Source: Rhizomys pruinosus
Lineage: Eukaryota; Chordata; Mammalia; Rodentia; Spalacidae
NCBI GenBank assembly: GCA_009823505.1
Contig: VZQC01011939.1
Span: 3,986,113 to 4,050,112, forward strand
DNA: 64,000 bases
Direction of reading: 5' to 3'
Positions 35,031-46,455 of the stretch are shown here, in pieces; within the stretch, counting starts at the first letter, position 1, and each line of letters starts with the position of its first letter. The position numbers were made by a program, and so were the translations under genes. The notes under the pieces are model-generated. The model was given only the letters and a program-made list of their open reading frames with translations. It was not told the origin of the DNA and did no database searches.

Positions 35031-35811
35031 AAGGACTCTAAATTAGATTCAGTGATTGACAAAGGCCCACACCATTTAGGGGTATCTGGAGCTGTCCTCC
35101 CGTGAGTCACGGCTTGTGTGTGTCCCTGAGGGGACGTTTCGGGAAGAGTTGCCGGCAATTCTGAAAATTAATGGATTATTTCAACCTCCGGGGATACAGA
35201 AGACTGCACTTCCCCTGCGTCTTCTTAGCATTTACTTTTTCCAGGTGACAGCTTTTCTCCGTATTTCCTTCTTGTAATTGTTCAGAAGATACAAAGCAGA
35301 GAGCCCAGCACTGTAAACAGCCTGGTGCCCTGGGAAGCAAGCCACCCGGGCCTGCTGATCCGTACACATCTGCGTTCTGAATGGGAATGCTTCTTACATC
35401 CGTATCCTGCTTGACAGCTATGGTGATTTTTGTATCCAGAATTGCCCTTGAAATGCCATCACCCCATTAACTGAGGAACACAGAAAGCATCAAGGGTCCA
35501 CAGGCTGGAAAGGGTGTTCAGGGCCCTGAGCTGAGCAGTCTGCACTTCCCCCCCCCATGGAAACCATCTTCATGAATTTTGAATGTAACTCATATTGGCC
35601 CACTGCCATCCCAGCAAGGAGCTGGCACCAAGGAGTAAACAGTACTCCAATCTCTACTCACATGACAGGGCTGGAGTTGGCCTTGGTACCAATCCTAGTG
35701 TATACTCGTTCCCCAGTGCAGCCCCAGAACCTGCGATCTAGAGACACTCCTACAGTTCTGGTGCACAGGCTTTGGAGCAGGCTAGAGGACTACATCCTGC
35801 CAGCAAGTTGT
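35031..35811. other. No recognisable feature
   Basis: Unique-looking sequence. Confidence 0.5.
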
Positions 35812-35886
35812 AGTGGGGCTGGCTGTGAGGTAGGGAGGGGCTGGCTGTGAGGTAGGGAGGGGCTGGCTGTGAGGTAGGGAGGGGCG
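35812..35886 (+). repeat. 22-bp tandem repeat, 3 units
   Basis: GGGGCTGGCTGTGAGGTAGG plus GA, three near-identical copies. Confidence 0.95.
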
Positions 35887-36559
35887 TGATGAATTCTCCA
35901 TCCTCTAGAATTAAGGTGACCCACCTCCTCTGTTCAGCTAGTGACAGCACCTATGGTAGGAACCTGTCCTTGTCCCACAATAGATTCCTCCCTCCACCCC
36001 AGTCTGTCCACTCACCACACAGATCGCCATGCCACTGATCTCCTGGTGCTCCTCATCACAGGAAGTACTCTGAGCTTCCTTTCCTAGGTGTTCTCAGCCA
36101 ATCATGAAACTCAGCATTGCCTTGAGAGAAGCCTTTGTTTTCCTGCCTTCCTCACTGTCTGTCACCTGAAGCCAGCTCTGCCCCTTTGGTGCCTGAGATG
36201 AGCAGGTTGAGCTCTTCGTACGTTGATTAATGTGTGAGTGGTAGGTGAGGGCAAGGGATGAGGTTTGCTGCAGGGCAGTGGGAAGGAGTCCTGCCTCTTC
36301 ACTCTGGCCCTGCCCCCCTCCCAGCATACCCTCCTGTATATATCTATTCTTCACCTTGCTCCTGTCAGCTGACTCAGAGTGCACGGTAGATCTGCTGTTC
36401 ATCCCGTATGAGGCCTTTGTCTTGTGTGTACGTGTGCATGTATGTGTAGGTGTGATGTTTTTGTGAGTACATATTTTTGTTAGTGTTTATACACCTACAT
36501 TGCATGTGTGAGGCCAGAGGACAAGTGTATGTGCTGGTTCTCAGGATGCCATACACCTT
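35887..36559. other. No recognisable feature
   Basis: Unique-looking sequence; GT-rich stretch at 36418-36470. Confidence 0.5.
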
Positions 36560-36745
36560 TTCTTTCCTAAAACTGTATTTTTGTTTATACTCATGTATAT
36601 AATATCTGTGTGGCTGCCACATATGTGTAGGTACCCAGAGAGGTTAGAAGAGGATATGAGACCCTTTAGAGATGAAGTTATAGACAGTTGTGAGCTGCCT
36701 GATGTCAGTGTTGAGAACTGAACTCTGGAAAAGCAGGAAATGCTC
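36560..36745 (-). mobile_element. B2/B3-type SINE fragment, reverse
   Basis: The plus strand shows TACCCAGAGAGGTTAGAAGA, GAGCTGCCTGATGTCAGTG and TTGAGAACTGAACTCTGGAA, the complement of the B2/B3 body. Confidence 0.65.
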
Positions 36746-36748
36746 CTT

Positions 36749-36925
36749 TTTTGGAGACAGAGTCTTTTACTGGCCTGGAACTTGCCAAGTAGCTCTCCAA
36801 CAGTGGATTACAAACACATACCAATATGCCTGGCTTTTCTACGTGGGCTCTGAGGACCCAAGATAGATCCTGATGCTTGCTGGGCAAGTGCTGCTTTACC
36901 AATAGAGCTACCTCCCCAGCCTGCC
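36749..36925 (-). mobile_element. B4-type SINE (B1 + ID), reverse
   Basis: B1 complement first (TTTTTTGGAGACAGAGTCTT, CCTGGAACTTGCCAAGTAG), then an ID-like complement (GCTTGCTGGGCAAGTGCTGC, ACCAATAGAGCTACCTCCCC). Together they make a reversed B4 element. Confidence 0.8.
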
Positions 36926-36992
36926 ATTTGTCTTCCAAAAAGCACACTGAAGGGCTGTGTTCATCACAGATCTGTTCATTTATAATAACCTT

Positions 36993-36993
36993 A

Positions 36994-37051
<58 letters not shown>
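36993..37051 (+). repeat. (GA)n microsatellite
   Basis: Pure GA run of nearly 60 bases. Confidence 0.97.
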
Positions 37052-37055
<4 letters not shown>

Positions 37056-37439
37056 GGGAAGCATTCTACAGATGAAATGGCTGAGGTTGAAGACATTAGG
37101 TTGATTTCCAAGATGACACAGCCTGTAGTGGGTACTCTCAGCTACTGCACAGCACAGCTCTGCATAAGGCTGGCCGTTGTGATGCCTAGCCTTGAGTTTG
37201 TCCTCTAGTACCTACAAAGCCTAAAGAAGGACAGGACTGGCTAAGGGCAGCTGAGTCCATTCAGAATCTCGCTGCTCTAAGGTATTGTCACAAGACGAGA
37301 AGGGAGATGGAGGACACAGATCTAAGTTTCACACTGTGTTTGTTTATTCAAAAGTGCAGATTCCTTCATATTCCAGCAGCTCTTTTGATGCCCAGAAGTC
37401 TTCCTTTGTAACCAGATTTTAGTTGACTCTGTGCATGTT

Positions 37440-37441
<2 letters not shown>
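37052..37441. other. No recognisable feature
   Basis: Unique-looking sequence. Confidence 0.5.
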
Positions 37442-37480
<39 letters not shown>

Positions 37481-37482
37481 TG
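37442..37482 (+). repeat. (GT)n microsatellite
   Basis: GT run with one AT interruption. Confidence 0.97.
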
Positions 37483-37539
37483 GAGAGAGCAAGAGTAGAG
37501 GATATTATATAGAAGAGACAGTGCTGTCAGGCCAGGCCA

Positions 37540-37750
37540 CACGCTAAAGGCTTGGTCCTGAGCCATGGCTATGGTCCACCCACCCTCCTCATTGTGACTC
37601 TTGGCCTCCCCACAAGCCAACAACAGTGGGACCAAGCAAGCAAGCAATTCTGGACTAAAATCTCTGAAACCATGAGTCAAAAGAAGCCCCTCCATTTTTA
37701 AGTTGATTGTGTCTGGAATTTTGTGGTAAAAAGCTGAGTAATACAGAGGA
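37540..37750 (+). mobile_element. MaLR-like LTR 3' fragment
   Basis: TGAGTCAAAAGAAGCCCCTC, TTTTTAAGTTGATTGTGTCT and GTAAAAAGCTGAGTAATACA match the 3' end of ERVL/MaLR LTRs (normally ...AATAAACCT.TCCT...TAATACA). Diverged. Confidence 0.55.
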
Positions 37751-38107
37751 TGAGATTTTCCAGTCATGGAACTCATAGACTCAGACCTTGAGTGGCCCCA
37801 TTCATCTAGTCAGAAAGTCACAGACACTCACTTCCAAGGACTACCCAAATGCCACAGAGACAGAACAGTGTTGAAGCCTTGAGGAAGATGGCAGCTGCTA
37901 GCTGAATAGAGGTAGGCCCCCTGAACAGTTCTGCGGTCTGGAGGCTCAAGCACAATCAAGGGCAATAGCAGCAGGACCCCTTTACTTTGTGATGAACCTG
38001 GAGGGCCCTTCCCTCTTGGCCCCTGTGCAAAATGGCTGTCTTCAGGAATGTGCTTCTCAGATGAGTACCTTGCTGGCCCTGGCTAATTATCATTCCTGGT
38101 CGGTCAC

Positions 38108-38500
38108 TGTGTCTTTGTTATTTTCTCATTGCTTTATTTTCTCATTGATAAAATACCCCAACCAAAGTAACCTAAGGAAGAAGGCTTTATTTTGGTTTAT
38201 AGTTCCAGGGGGAAACAGTCGTCATGTCAGGGAGGACATGGCGATAGACAGGAAGGCATGGTGGCAGGAGCGGGAGACTGGCTGGTCACACGGCAGACAC
38301 ACTCAGGAACCAGAAAGAGAACAGGAAGTTGGGCCAGGCTGTAAAACCTCAAGACCTGTTTCCAGTGACCAACTTCCTCCAGGGAGGCTCCACCTCCTAA
38401 AATATCCATAATCTTCACCAACAATATTGCTAGCTGGGGAGCAAGTGTTCATACCAAAGCCTATGACAGGCATCTTACGTTGAAACCACATCACCACAGA
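38108..38500 (-). mobile_element. Rodent LTR-like repeat, reverse
   Basis: The plus strand begins with the complement of an LTR 3' end (ATTGATAAAATACCCCAACC, GAAGAAGGCTTTATTTTGG, TAGTTCCAGGGGGAAACAGT) and ends GGAGCAAGTGTTCATACCAA. I recognise this as a common rodent interspersed repeat, probably ERVL-related, but cannot name the subfamily. Confidence 0.55.
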
Positions 38501-38699
38501 TTCTTAGGCTGAGCAGAGTGCTCTGAGCAGGAGTGTACTAGCTGTAATTGCACTGATGGGCAAACTAGGAAATGTGGTAGGTTCTACTAAAGCCCTTGTT
38601 TCAAAAAATGTGAATTCATCTCAATGATACTGATTCAGGAAAGATCTTGAATATAAAATGGATTCCCATTTGCCTATGTATGGCTTCTTCTGCAAGAAA

Positions 38700-38895
38700 T
38701 ACCAGATATGGTATACACACCTGTAACCCCAGGACTCAGGAGGCTGAAGTAGGAGGATGGTGAGGGGATGAAGCCAGCCCGAGCCAGTAAGTAAAGATAT
38801 TTCACATGAGCCCTGACAACCTAAGTTAATTTTCCAGGACCCACATGATACAAGGAGAAAACCAACTCCTACAACTTGTCCTCTGACCTTCACAT

Positions 38896-38934
<39 letters not shown>

Positions 38935-38935
38935 T
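38700..38935 (+). mobile_element. B1 fragment followed by B4-type SINE and (CA)n tail
   Basis: TGTAACCCCAGGACTCAGGA and GGCTGAAGTAGGAGGATGG form a B1 piece. AGGACCCACATGATACAAGG and TCCTCTGACCTTCACATGC form a B4/B2-type end, with a pure CA run at 38896-38932. Confidence 0.7.
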
Positions 38936-39154
38936 AACAACAAAACACAAAGAAAGAACCACCAGAATAACCTAAAGCCTATGCCCTCTGAACCAAATGG
39001 CACATCCTCTAAAACCTACATGCCCTAATACCTCCCTCGTCACTCTCTCATGTGCCCTCTCATCTTAGAGGCCAGCCATTAGCCTTTCATAAGTGTTACC
39101 TTCATTGTAGACTCCTGTACCTCTGGACTATTTATGTGAGGAAAGATGTGTTAA

Positions 39155-39159
<5 letters not shown>

Positions 39160-39199
<40 letters not shown>
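39160..39199 (+). repeat. (TC)n microsatellite
   Basis: Pure TC run. Confidence 0.97.
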
Positions 39200-39201
<2 letters not shown>

Positions 39202-40761
39202 TTTAATCTTGGGTCTCTAATCTCACAAACCTTGGTATTTTTTATTTCAAGATTCTGCACGGTCACTCCATGCATCGAGTTTCAGCAAAGATCTTCTAGA
39301 CAGACTGTACAGCACACCCCTAACTCCAGCAGACGTGAAGAACTCAGAGTCTCCTTAGGGTCCAAGCAGCCTCATTAGAAAATGGACAACAGTGATTTCT
39401 GCCCCAGTGAGGATAACAGAAGCCATGTGTAAAGAAGGAGTAGAGAAGACCATAGTCACATTTAGACTTTCCATGGAGCCGACATTCCACCATGCCAAAC
39501 CTCCACAAGAGAGGTCATGGGGACCAGGTATACTTGGATTACCCTGGCCCTCCCCATAGAACAATGAGTATTTGCTAAAACAGTAGACTTCATATCTACC
39601 AGCTGACAGCAGATGACAGACACGGCCCTCCCGGTGCTCTGTCCTGACCCTGCTCCTGCCACGTGAGTGGCACCAGACACCACCTGAACCTGAAGGTGTC
39701 TGCAAATCACCCTGGGGAGATATTTGGGCTGAAAGGAGCTGGCTGGCTCCACCCAGGGTCATGGTGCATGGGTGCCCCAGGATACTGGCTACAGTGGCGC
39801 CTGGAGCTGGTGGGGAACAGAAACTGAACGTCCTGCCTGCACTCAAGTGCCACCCCCTTCCTGAGACCTCTTCATTGACAAATGCCCTTAACTCCCTTTC
39901 TTCATCTCTCTCTAGCCAAGCTAAGTTTTCGGAGTCTTTTGCTATATCTTCCACACACCCTGCCTGCGGGGCATTCAGTCTCACCAACCCCAGGAGAGGG
40001 AGAAGAAGGCAGCAGGAGATAATTTGACATCCTTCTAGGCACCATTATTCCACCACCTCTAGGAGTCCTGTGAGAAGCTTCTTGGTTTGATGAGGGGTGG
40101 ATGCCTGGCCTCTGAGCTCTCTCTGGAGTTTCTAAGTCTGCAAAGAACAATGGGCCAAGCCATGCAAAGAGGTGATGTGCCTGAAAATTAGTGTCATTTC
40201 ATTCTTACAAGAAACAGAATAGTGTGGTTGTTAGAAAGGGAGAAATGGCAGCACAAAATGTGTTTGAATCTTAGTTCTTCCATCAGCCCTTGCCTTTATG
40301 ACACCTTTGATACTAAAAACACACCTCTGCCCAGATCATTGGCCAGAGCTCTTTGTATACTTGATGCGAACTGTGGACAAATGGTCCATTTAGGAGTCAC
40401 CTTTGGGGACACATGCCTGGGAATGTCTGCTTCTTACAGATTGAAACAAAAAAAACTGAAGCCTTCACTGGCAGAAGACATTTCTGTCCCCAAAGTGATG
40501 TCAAATGTCTTCTCCACAGGAAGCCAATGTTCACAAGGCAAATCTCAGACCACTGATGGATCCCAGAAGAAACCCCAACCTAAGAAGAAAGCACTGCCAT
40601 GGCTCCCTAGACACATGGGGGCCTAAACAAACACTGTGGGTGTTTACCTTCAAAAGCAGGTGCTGGAGGCAAGAGCTAGCTCTCTCTACGAAGCGCTTGC
40701 TGTACAAGCATGAGGACACGAGTTTGAGCCCTAGACCCCGTGTTTTAAAAAGTGAGACATG
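39200..40761. other. Apparently unique sequence; contains the longest non-repetitive open frame
   Basis: A 210-codon open frame lies at 39355-39987 on the minus strand, and a 134-codon frame at 40222-40626 on the plus strand. Neither shows a domain, signal peptide or composition that I recognise, and several frames are open on the opposite strand too. I treat both as chance. The 3' end of this interval (40660-40740) looks like an old SINE fragment. Confidence 0.45.
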
Positions 40762-41026
40762 GGGGCTGGAGAGATGGCCTAGCGGTTAAGAGCGCCGACG
40801 CTCTTACAGAGGACCCGGGTTCGATCCCCAGCACCCACATGGCGGCCGAGAGCCGTCTGAAACTCCAATTCCAGGAGAACTCCAGCTCCAGGGGAATCCG
40901 AGACCCTCTTCTGACCTCCGCGGCATTGCACGACATGGGTGCACAGACCTGCATGCAGACAGTACATTGATACACACAGAGAAATAAATAAAAAAATTTA
41001 AAAAACAAAAAATAAAAAAAATAAAA
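40762..41026 (+). mobile_element. Young B3-like SINE with 17-bp duplication
   Basis: Full length: GGGGCTGGAGAGATGGCCTA head, A-box region GCGGTTAAGAGCG, B box GGTTCGATCCCCAGCACCC, the duplicated segment at 40861-40877/40878-40894, then GACCTCCGCGGCATTGCACG and an A-rich tail. It is flanked by a short target duplication AGACATG (40755-40761 and 41027-41033). CpGs are well preserved. Confidence 0.95.
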
Positions 41027-41036
41027 AGACATGCTT

Positions 41037-41252
41037 TCGAGAGACGCTCAGTCATTAAGAGCACTTACTGCTCTTGCATAGGACCTGGGTTCAGTTCTCA
41101 ACACCCATATGACGCCTCACAACCATCTGTTACTTCATTGGAGGCCCTCTTCTAACCTCCACAGGAACCAGGTATGTGCATGGTACACATATGTATACAC
41201 AGGGAACACAGTCATACACATAAAAAATAAAAATAAATAAAATATTTTTTTC
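41037..41252 (+). mobile_element. B3 SINE, older form
   Basis: GACGCTCAGTCATTAAGAGC, GACCTGGGTTCAGTTCTCAA, GGCCCTCTTCTAACCTCC and an AAAAAATAAAAATAAATAAA tail. It lies directly after the young copy. Confidence 0.85.
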
Positions 41253-41255
41253 AAA

Positions 41256-41410
41256 AGCCGGGCATGGTAGCACACTTGTACGTCCAGTGCTGGGAGGCCG
41301 AGACTAGCCAGGCCCTGGAGCTCACTGGCCAGACAGTCCACTACATCAGCAAGTTCCACGTAAAAGCAAGAGATCCTGTCTCAAAAATAAGATAATGATA
41401 AGATAGAGGC
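41256..41410 (+). mobile_element. B1 SINE
   Basis: GCCGGGCATGGTAGCACAC, CAGTGCTGGGAGGCCGAGAC and GAGATCCTGTCTCAAAAATA. A typical B1 frame with a diverged centre. Confidence 0.8.
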
Positions 41411-41469
41411 TCCGGAGGAATGACATTGAAGGTTAACCTCTGACCTCCACAGAGATACACATCACACAC

Positions 41470-41540
41470 ATACAGAGAGAGAGAGAGACAGAGAGAGACA
41501 GAGAGACAGAGAGACAGAGAGAGAGACAGAGGGGGGAGAG
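41470..41540 (+). repeat. (GA)n/(GACA)n microsatellite
   Basis: GA units interspersed with GACA units. Confidence 0.95.
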
Positions 41541-43697
41541 AAAGATATTAAGTGAAGACCTCTGATAATTATTCAGTGAACTAGAGTGGTGGGCATCCGT
41601 GGACCATGATCTGCAATTTAGCTGTGCCATTTTCTGTCAGGGTCACGTGGGGAGGCTTTTGTCAGTTCCACCCCTACATCTTCCTGTCTGAAAAGGCAGT
41701 TGCAGGGAGAGTTAGAACGACAGCAGACTGAGTGTCATCAGTGGCTTTGGGAGCACCCAGAAAACATGAGTGCTGCTTAATGCCTATTCAAGCCAGTAGG
41801 AGCAGGAGGCTGGCAGCCCCTTCATAGTGGTGGCTGTGCTGCTACTCTGAACAGCCTTACACTGCTTTTAGAGGGGTCAGGCCTTCTGCATACAGCCTTT
41901 GGGACAGCGCCCTGCACGACTTCAAACATAACACTGCTAGCCAAACTAGATATAAATAAGCCACTGCCCAAGAGAAGAATTTCAGGAGCATATGCAGGGT
42001 CCTTCCTCCAGTCTGCTACAATACAAGGAAATGCTCAGACGAAGGACCAAGGCTCCAGGAAGAGCAATAAGGAGTTAGAGCCTGGGGCTGGGCACAGACC
42101 TACAGTGATTCCCTGGGGCAGGACTGCAGATTTAGGAACAGAGGAAAGATTATAGGACACTCCTGTCCTGACACCATGGGGACTGAAGGAGCTGAAGCTG
42201 CTGGGACAGCTTTCCAAGTGGGGCCCCACACCCACCAGCACCCCTTGAGGACCTTGCAGTGGAGCCTTGGATTGCCTAGTTGTACCAGGGATAGCTAAGA
42301 AAACTTTTTCCTTTTCTAAACAAAATTTTCTGAGAGTGTCCCTATCTCCTGGGAGTCCCTCTCCCTGCAGCACCCCACAAAGCCAACCCAGCAGCCTCTG
42401 GAGAAATCTAGGGGATGATGGGAGGAGTACCCCCGCCCCCGGGCCCCTCGCAGAAAGATGGCGTCTAGCTCTGCAGGCTCAGCCTGCCCTCACCCTAGAT
42501 TCTCTGCCATCAATCGCAGACGTAGCCCTTCACCTCTGTGAGGACTTGCTGCTTTTTTCTCCAGAAAAAGAACACTGTTGCCACCCATAGCAAATTAAAA
42601 TTAAGTGCAAAGCTGTTTCCGGGTCAGTTAAGCACAGTGGGTCACCAGATTTCCATCACTCTCAGAGCTCAGAGGAAAGGGTTCACAGCCTGTATATTCT
42701 TGGATCCTGTGATTTGTTCACAGAAAGAACTATCCAGATTTGTGTCTTTATGGTTTGTGAACTGCTTTACATGGTAGCTCAGGCCACAGATCACAGCAAG
42801 GGAAGTGCTAAATATCTCAACCAAATCAACTTAAGGATCATAAATACAAGAAGGAACTCCACCTTAGTTGATGTGGGCTAATAAGTCATCTGCTTCTCAA
42901 ACTTTATTACTCACAGAAATCTCCTGAGAGTCATTTTAAAACTCAAACTCTGACTTGGGAGGTGTAAGCATGGGTCCACAATTCTGCATTTCTAACCTCT
43001 TCCTCACTCAGAACAAAGACCTTACTTGGTCTGGTCTTTATAGTCTGGCACCTTATGAAGAAAATCCCCTGACGTGTTCTAGATGGCACTAATACTCACT
43101 GTCAGAGAGCCATATCTGAAGAAGTGGACTGTTGATAACTTACATGGTGGAAGAGAAAGCCTCAACTGAGGAATCGCCTCATCAGTCTGGTCTACAGACT
43201 CGTATCTGTTGACGTGGGGACAACCAGACCCACACAGCTAACACAGCCCCTGTCTAGTCTTTCCTATAACTCCCTGTGCCAGCAGCAATCCATTCACTGA
43301 CCTTGTCCATCTCTTCATCATGTTGGACTCTATCTGCTCTCTGCTGCTTCGGTCTTGTTTTTCTCTTTTCTTTATTTGGGTTGAGCTCTCCATTTCCTAA
43401 CTTTCTCTCTACTACACCAAATTTGTATCTGTTTTATTTATTAATTTCTGTAATTCTTATTCATATTCTAAACTTAAAATCCAAATTAAGGAATATCTTC
43501 ACACTGATAGGAAAACATTCTAACTTTAATCACCATCATTTCCCTTATGCTATCGTTCTCTGAGATTTCAAAATATGTCCTCTTCTGATTCCCATATTAA
43601 TTACTATTCTGTTTCTTAACATATTCAGACGGTGTTTGTTTTGATTTGCATGCTTAAAATTTGGGAGTTTACGTGTGCTTATCTAAGAGCCACTTTG
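41541..43697. other. Mostly unique sequence; possible old MaLR piece
   Basis: No gene is supported. A stretch near 43165-43225 (CCTCAACTGAGGAATCGCCT, GTTGACGTGGGG) resembles the middle of a MaLR LTR, but the ends cannot be found. Confidence 0.4.
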
Positions 43698-43949
43698 AGG
43701 GGCCAGAGAGATGGCTCAGCAGTTAAGAGCTCTTACAGAGGACCCGGGTTTGATTCCCAGCACCTACATGGCGGCTGAGAACCGTCTTTAACTCCAGTTC
43801 CAGGGGAATCCGATGCCCTCTTCTGACCTCTGCTGCATTGCATGACACAGGTGCACCAACCTGCATGCACATAAAAATAATAAATAAATAAATAAATAAA
43901 TAAATAATAAAAATAAAACAAAAAATAATAAATTAATTAAAAAATAAAA
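43698..43949 (+). mobile_element. B3 SINE without the 17-bp duplication, with target duplication
   Basis: GGCCAGAGAGATGGCTCAGC head, GGGTTTGATTCCCAGCACC B-box region, a single AACTCCAGTTCCAGGGG segment, and a long (AAAT)n tail. The flanking duplication AAGAGCCACTTTG is at 43685-43697 and 43950-43962 (13 bp, perfect). Confidence 0.95.
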
Positions 43950-44761
43950 AAGAGCCACTTTGGGACCTTTATTCAGGAGCATTTGAGGTTCGAGCTCTTG
44001 GTGAACACTCCTGTTTTTCTTACCTGACGGCATCCCTGTTTCTTCCGGTACCTGGAGGATCTTTGGCTGAGTAGTAGTGCCTTCTCGGGGCATTTTGCAG
44101 ACACTCGGCTGTTGTGTTGAGGGCATCCGTCACACTCTCATTCTTCCTCCTTGCCCTCTTTGCCTCTGTTTGTTGCTCTGCAGTGTCATTTACTGAAAGG
44201 AGGCAAGGACTAGGAGCTCTTTGAGTCTCTGCCGTTGTATCTCTCATTTCTCAAAACTCTTCAGGAATTATCTGATCAAAAACTGTTGCGGTTTCCGTTT
44301 CCTCTGTCTTCTCCTTGGAACCCCAGTCAGCTGCATTCAAAGCCTTGGTCTATTCACATGCCAAGTGGCAATTACGTATTTTCATGTATATAACTTTTAA
44401 CAGATCTTTAACGTCATTCATTCCTTTTTCAATCATGACTGATTGACTTTTCATCTACTGGATTATTTTTAAATGCTTAATTTAATTAGTCATGCATAAT
44501 AGATATATTAAATTAATTTTATTTGTAAAGGTTCCTTCTTATTTTTCAACTTTATGGAGGTATTACTAACAAATCAAAGTTTAACATTTTAAAAGGTGGG
44601 TGTCAATATATGTATATGCTATGAAATGATTATAAAAATCAAGTTAATTATCAGATCAAAACATCCACCATCATATACAGTTGCTATTTTTGTGTTTGTG
44701 TCTTTAGAGAAGACACATAAGGTCTACTTTCATAGAAAGTTTCTAATAAAGAATATACTAT

Positions 44762-44905
44762 TAAGCTGGATATGGTGGCACAGACCTGTAACCTCAGCAC
44801 TTAGGAAATAGAGGCAGAAGAATCAGTAAATCAAGACCAGCCTCATCCACACAGTGAATCTGAGACCAACCTGGGCTACATGAAACTTTTTATCAAAACA
44901 AAGAA
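44762..44905 (+). mobile_element. B1 SINE nested in old L1
   Basis: AAGCTGGATATGGTGGCACA, CCTGTAACCTCAGCACTTAG and ACCAACCTGGGCTACATGAA. Confidence 0.8.
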
Positions 44906-44934
44906 AGAACACATTACTTACTAATAGTTGTTTT

Positions 44935-45180
44935 TCGTGCTGGAGAGATGGCCTAGTGGTTAAGAGCACTGACCGCTCTTGCAGAGGACCCGGGTTCGAT
45001 CCCCAGCACCCACATGGCGGCCGAGAACCGTCTGAAACTCCAATTCCAGGAGAACTCCAGTTCCAGGGGAATCCGAGACCCTCTTCTGACCTCCGCGGCA
45101 TTGCACGACACGGGTGCACAAACTTGCATGCAGACAGTGCATTCATACATATACAGAAATAAAAAAAAAATTTAAAAAAA
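44935..45180 (+). mobile_element. Young B3-like SINE with 17-bp duplication
   Basis: GCTGGAGAGATGGCCTAGTG, GGGTTCGATCCCCAGCACCC, the duplicated segment at 45036-45052/45053-45069, and an A-rich tail. The target duplication AATAGTTGTTTT is at 44923-44934 and 45181-45192. Confidence 0.95.
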
Positions 45181-45490
45181 AATAGTTGTTTTCACTGTGA
45201 GACACAACAGGTAACTTGGCCTGTTGCTCCTGCCCAAGGCATTCCCTTGCTTCTCTTTGGTATTCTGAGCTCAATGATTTTCGATTCCATGTGTGAGACT
45301 GGGTAACATGTGTTTCATTGTTTGTATTTCACTTTGCGTGTTCTCTGTGCTCATCCATGCTGTTGAAGATGTGGGGTTTCCTTCTTTTTATGGCTGGATG
45401 ACAGTTCATTGTGAGGTTACACCACATTTATTTAATCTGTTCACCTGTGAGAAGACATTGGGTTATTCATGCCTTTCTGCTCTTAAAAAT

Positions 45491-45740
45491 AGAGATGGCC
45501 TAGCGGTTAAGAGCGCCGACCGCTCTTACAGAGGACCCAGGTTCGATCCCCAGCACCCACATGGCGGTGGAGAACCGTCTGAAACTCCAATTCCAGGAGA
45601 ACTCCAGTTCCAGGGGAATCCGACACCCTCTTCTGACCTCCGCGGCATTGCACGACACGGGTGCACACACCTGCATGCAGACAGTACATTCATACACATA
45701 CCGAAATAAATAAAAATTAAAAAAAAAATTAAAAAAAAAT
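45491..45740 (+). mobile_element. Young B3-like SINE with 17-bp duplication, 5' truncated
   Basis: It begins at AGAGATGGCCTAGCGG, lacking the usual GGGGCTGG start. B box GGTTCGATCCCCAGCACCC; duplicated segment at 45583-45599/45600-45616; tail of AAATAAATAAAAATT then A runs. Confidence 0.95.
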
Positions 45741-45859
45741 ATTCCCACATTGAACACTGGAGTGGTGATATCTCCAGGATGCTGATCTCATTTTCCTAGA
45801 TAAGAACCCATCAGTGGGACTGCAAGATGAAATGGCAGCTACATTTCAGTGTGTTCATA

Positions 45860-46207
45860 CCACACCCTACACGCAAACACCATACACACATACCCCACAC
45901 ACCACATACATTTCACATACATACCACACACCACATACATACGCACGCCCCATACAAACATACCCACACACACAGATACCACATATAATACATGTGCACA
46001 CACCAAACCACAAATCACACACATACTACACCTTACAAATAAACACCATACACACATACCCTATACACCACACACACTTCACACACCACAAACCAGGGAC
46101 CACATAAACACCACAAACCACACAAATCAACACCATACACATAACATGTACACACCATATATGCAGCACATAGACCCATACAGATCATACACCACACTAT
46201 ACACACC

Positions 46208-46239
<32 letters not shown>

Positions 46240-46455
46240 CATACACATAGCATACACACACCTAACACACACACCTAACACACACACCACACACATGTAC
46301 AGTACATATCATACATATGCATACTATATACCACACATAGACACATACCACATACATATATAAAATACATACACATCATACATAAACACACATATTTATA
46401 CAATACACACCACATATACACATACTACAGCACACACACACACACACACACACAG
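45860..46455 (+). repeat. Degenerate CA/ACAT satellite-like tract
   Basis: About 600 bases composed almost wholly of CACA, CATA and ACAT steps, with an (AT)n patch at 46206-46240 and a pure CA run at 46432-46454. Open frames here are artefacts of the composition. Confidence 0.95.

Larger units (their letters stand above)
44520..45836 (-). mobile_element. Ancient L1 fragment, antisense, with three nested SINEs
   Basis: The plus-strand text follows the antisense of an old mammalian L1 from the 3' UTR (TTTATGGAGGTATTACTAAC near 44550) into the ORF2 end (GCTCATCCATGCTGTTGAAG near 45350; ACCACATTTATTTAATCTGT near 45421; GTGGGACTGCAAGATGAAAT near 45815). It is interrupted by a B1 at 44762, a young B3 at 44935 and a young B3 at 45491. 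Confidence 0.7.

Noticed and set aside
39355..39987. 210-codon minus-strand open frame, the longest outside repeats
   Set aside because: No recognisable domain, signal or family, and the opposite strand is also partly open. A frame of this length can arise by chance in GC-rich sequence. Expression or conservation data would be needed to revive it.
40762..41026. tRNA gene suggested by A-box and B-box sequences
   Set aside because: The boxes belong to the internal promoter of a B3-type SINE; no cloverleaf tRNA is present.
45839..46296. Open frames rich in His, Thr and Tyr, or in Cys and Val on the other strand
   Set aside because: Composition artefacts of the CA/ACAT tract.
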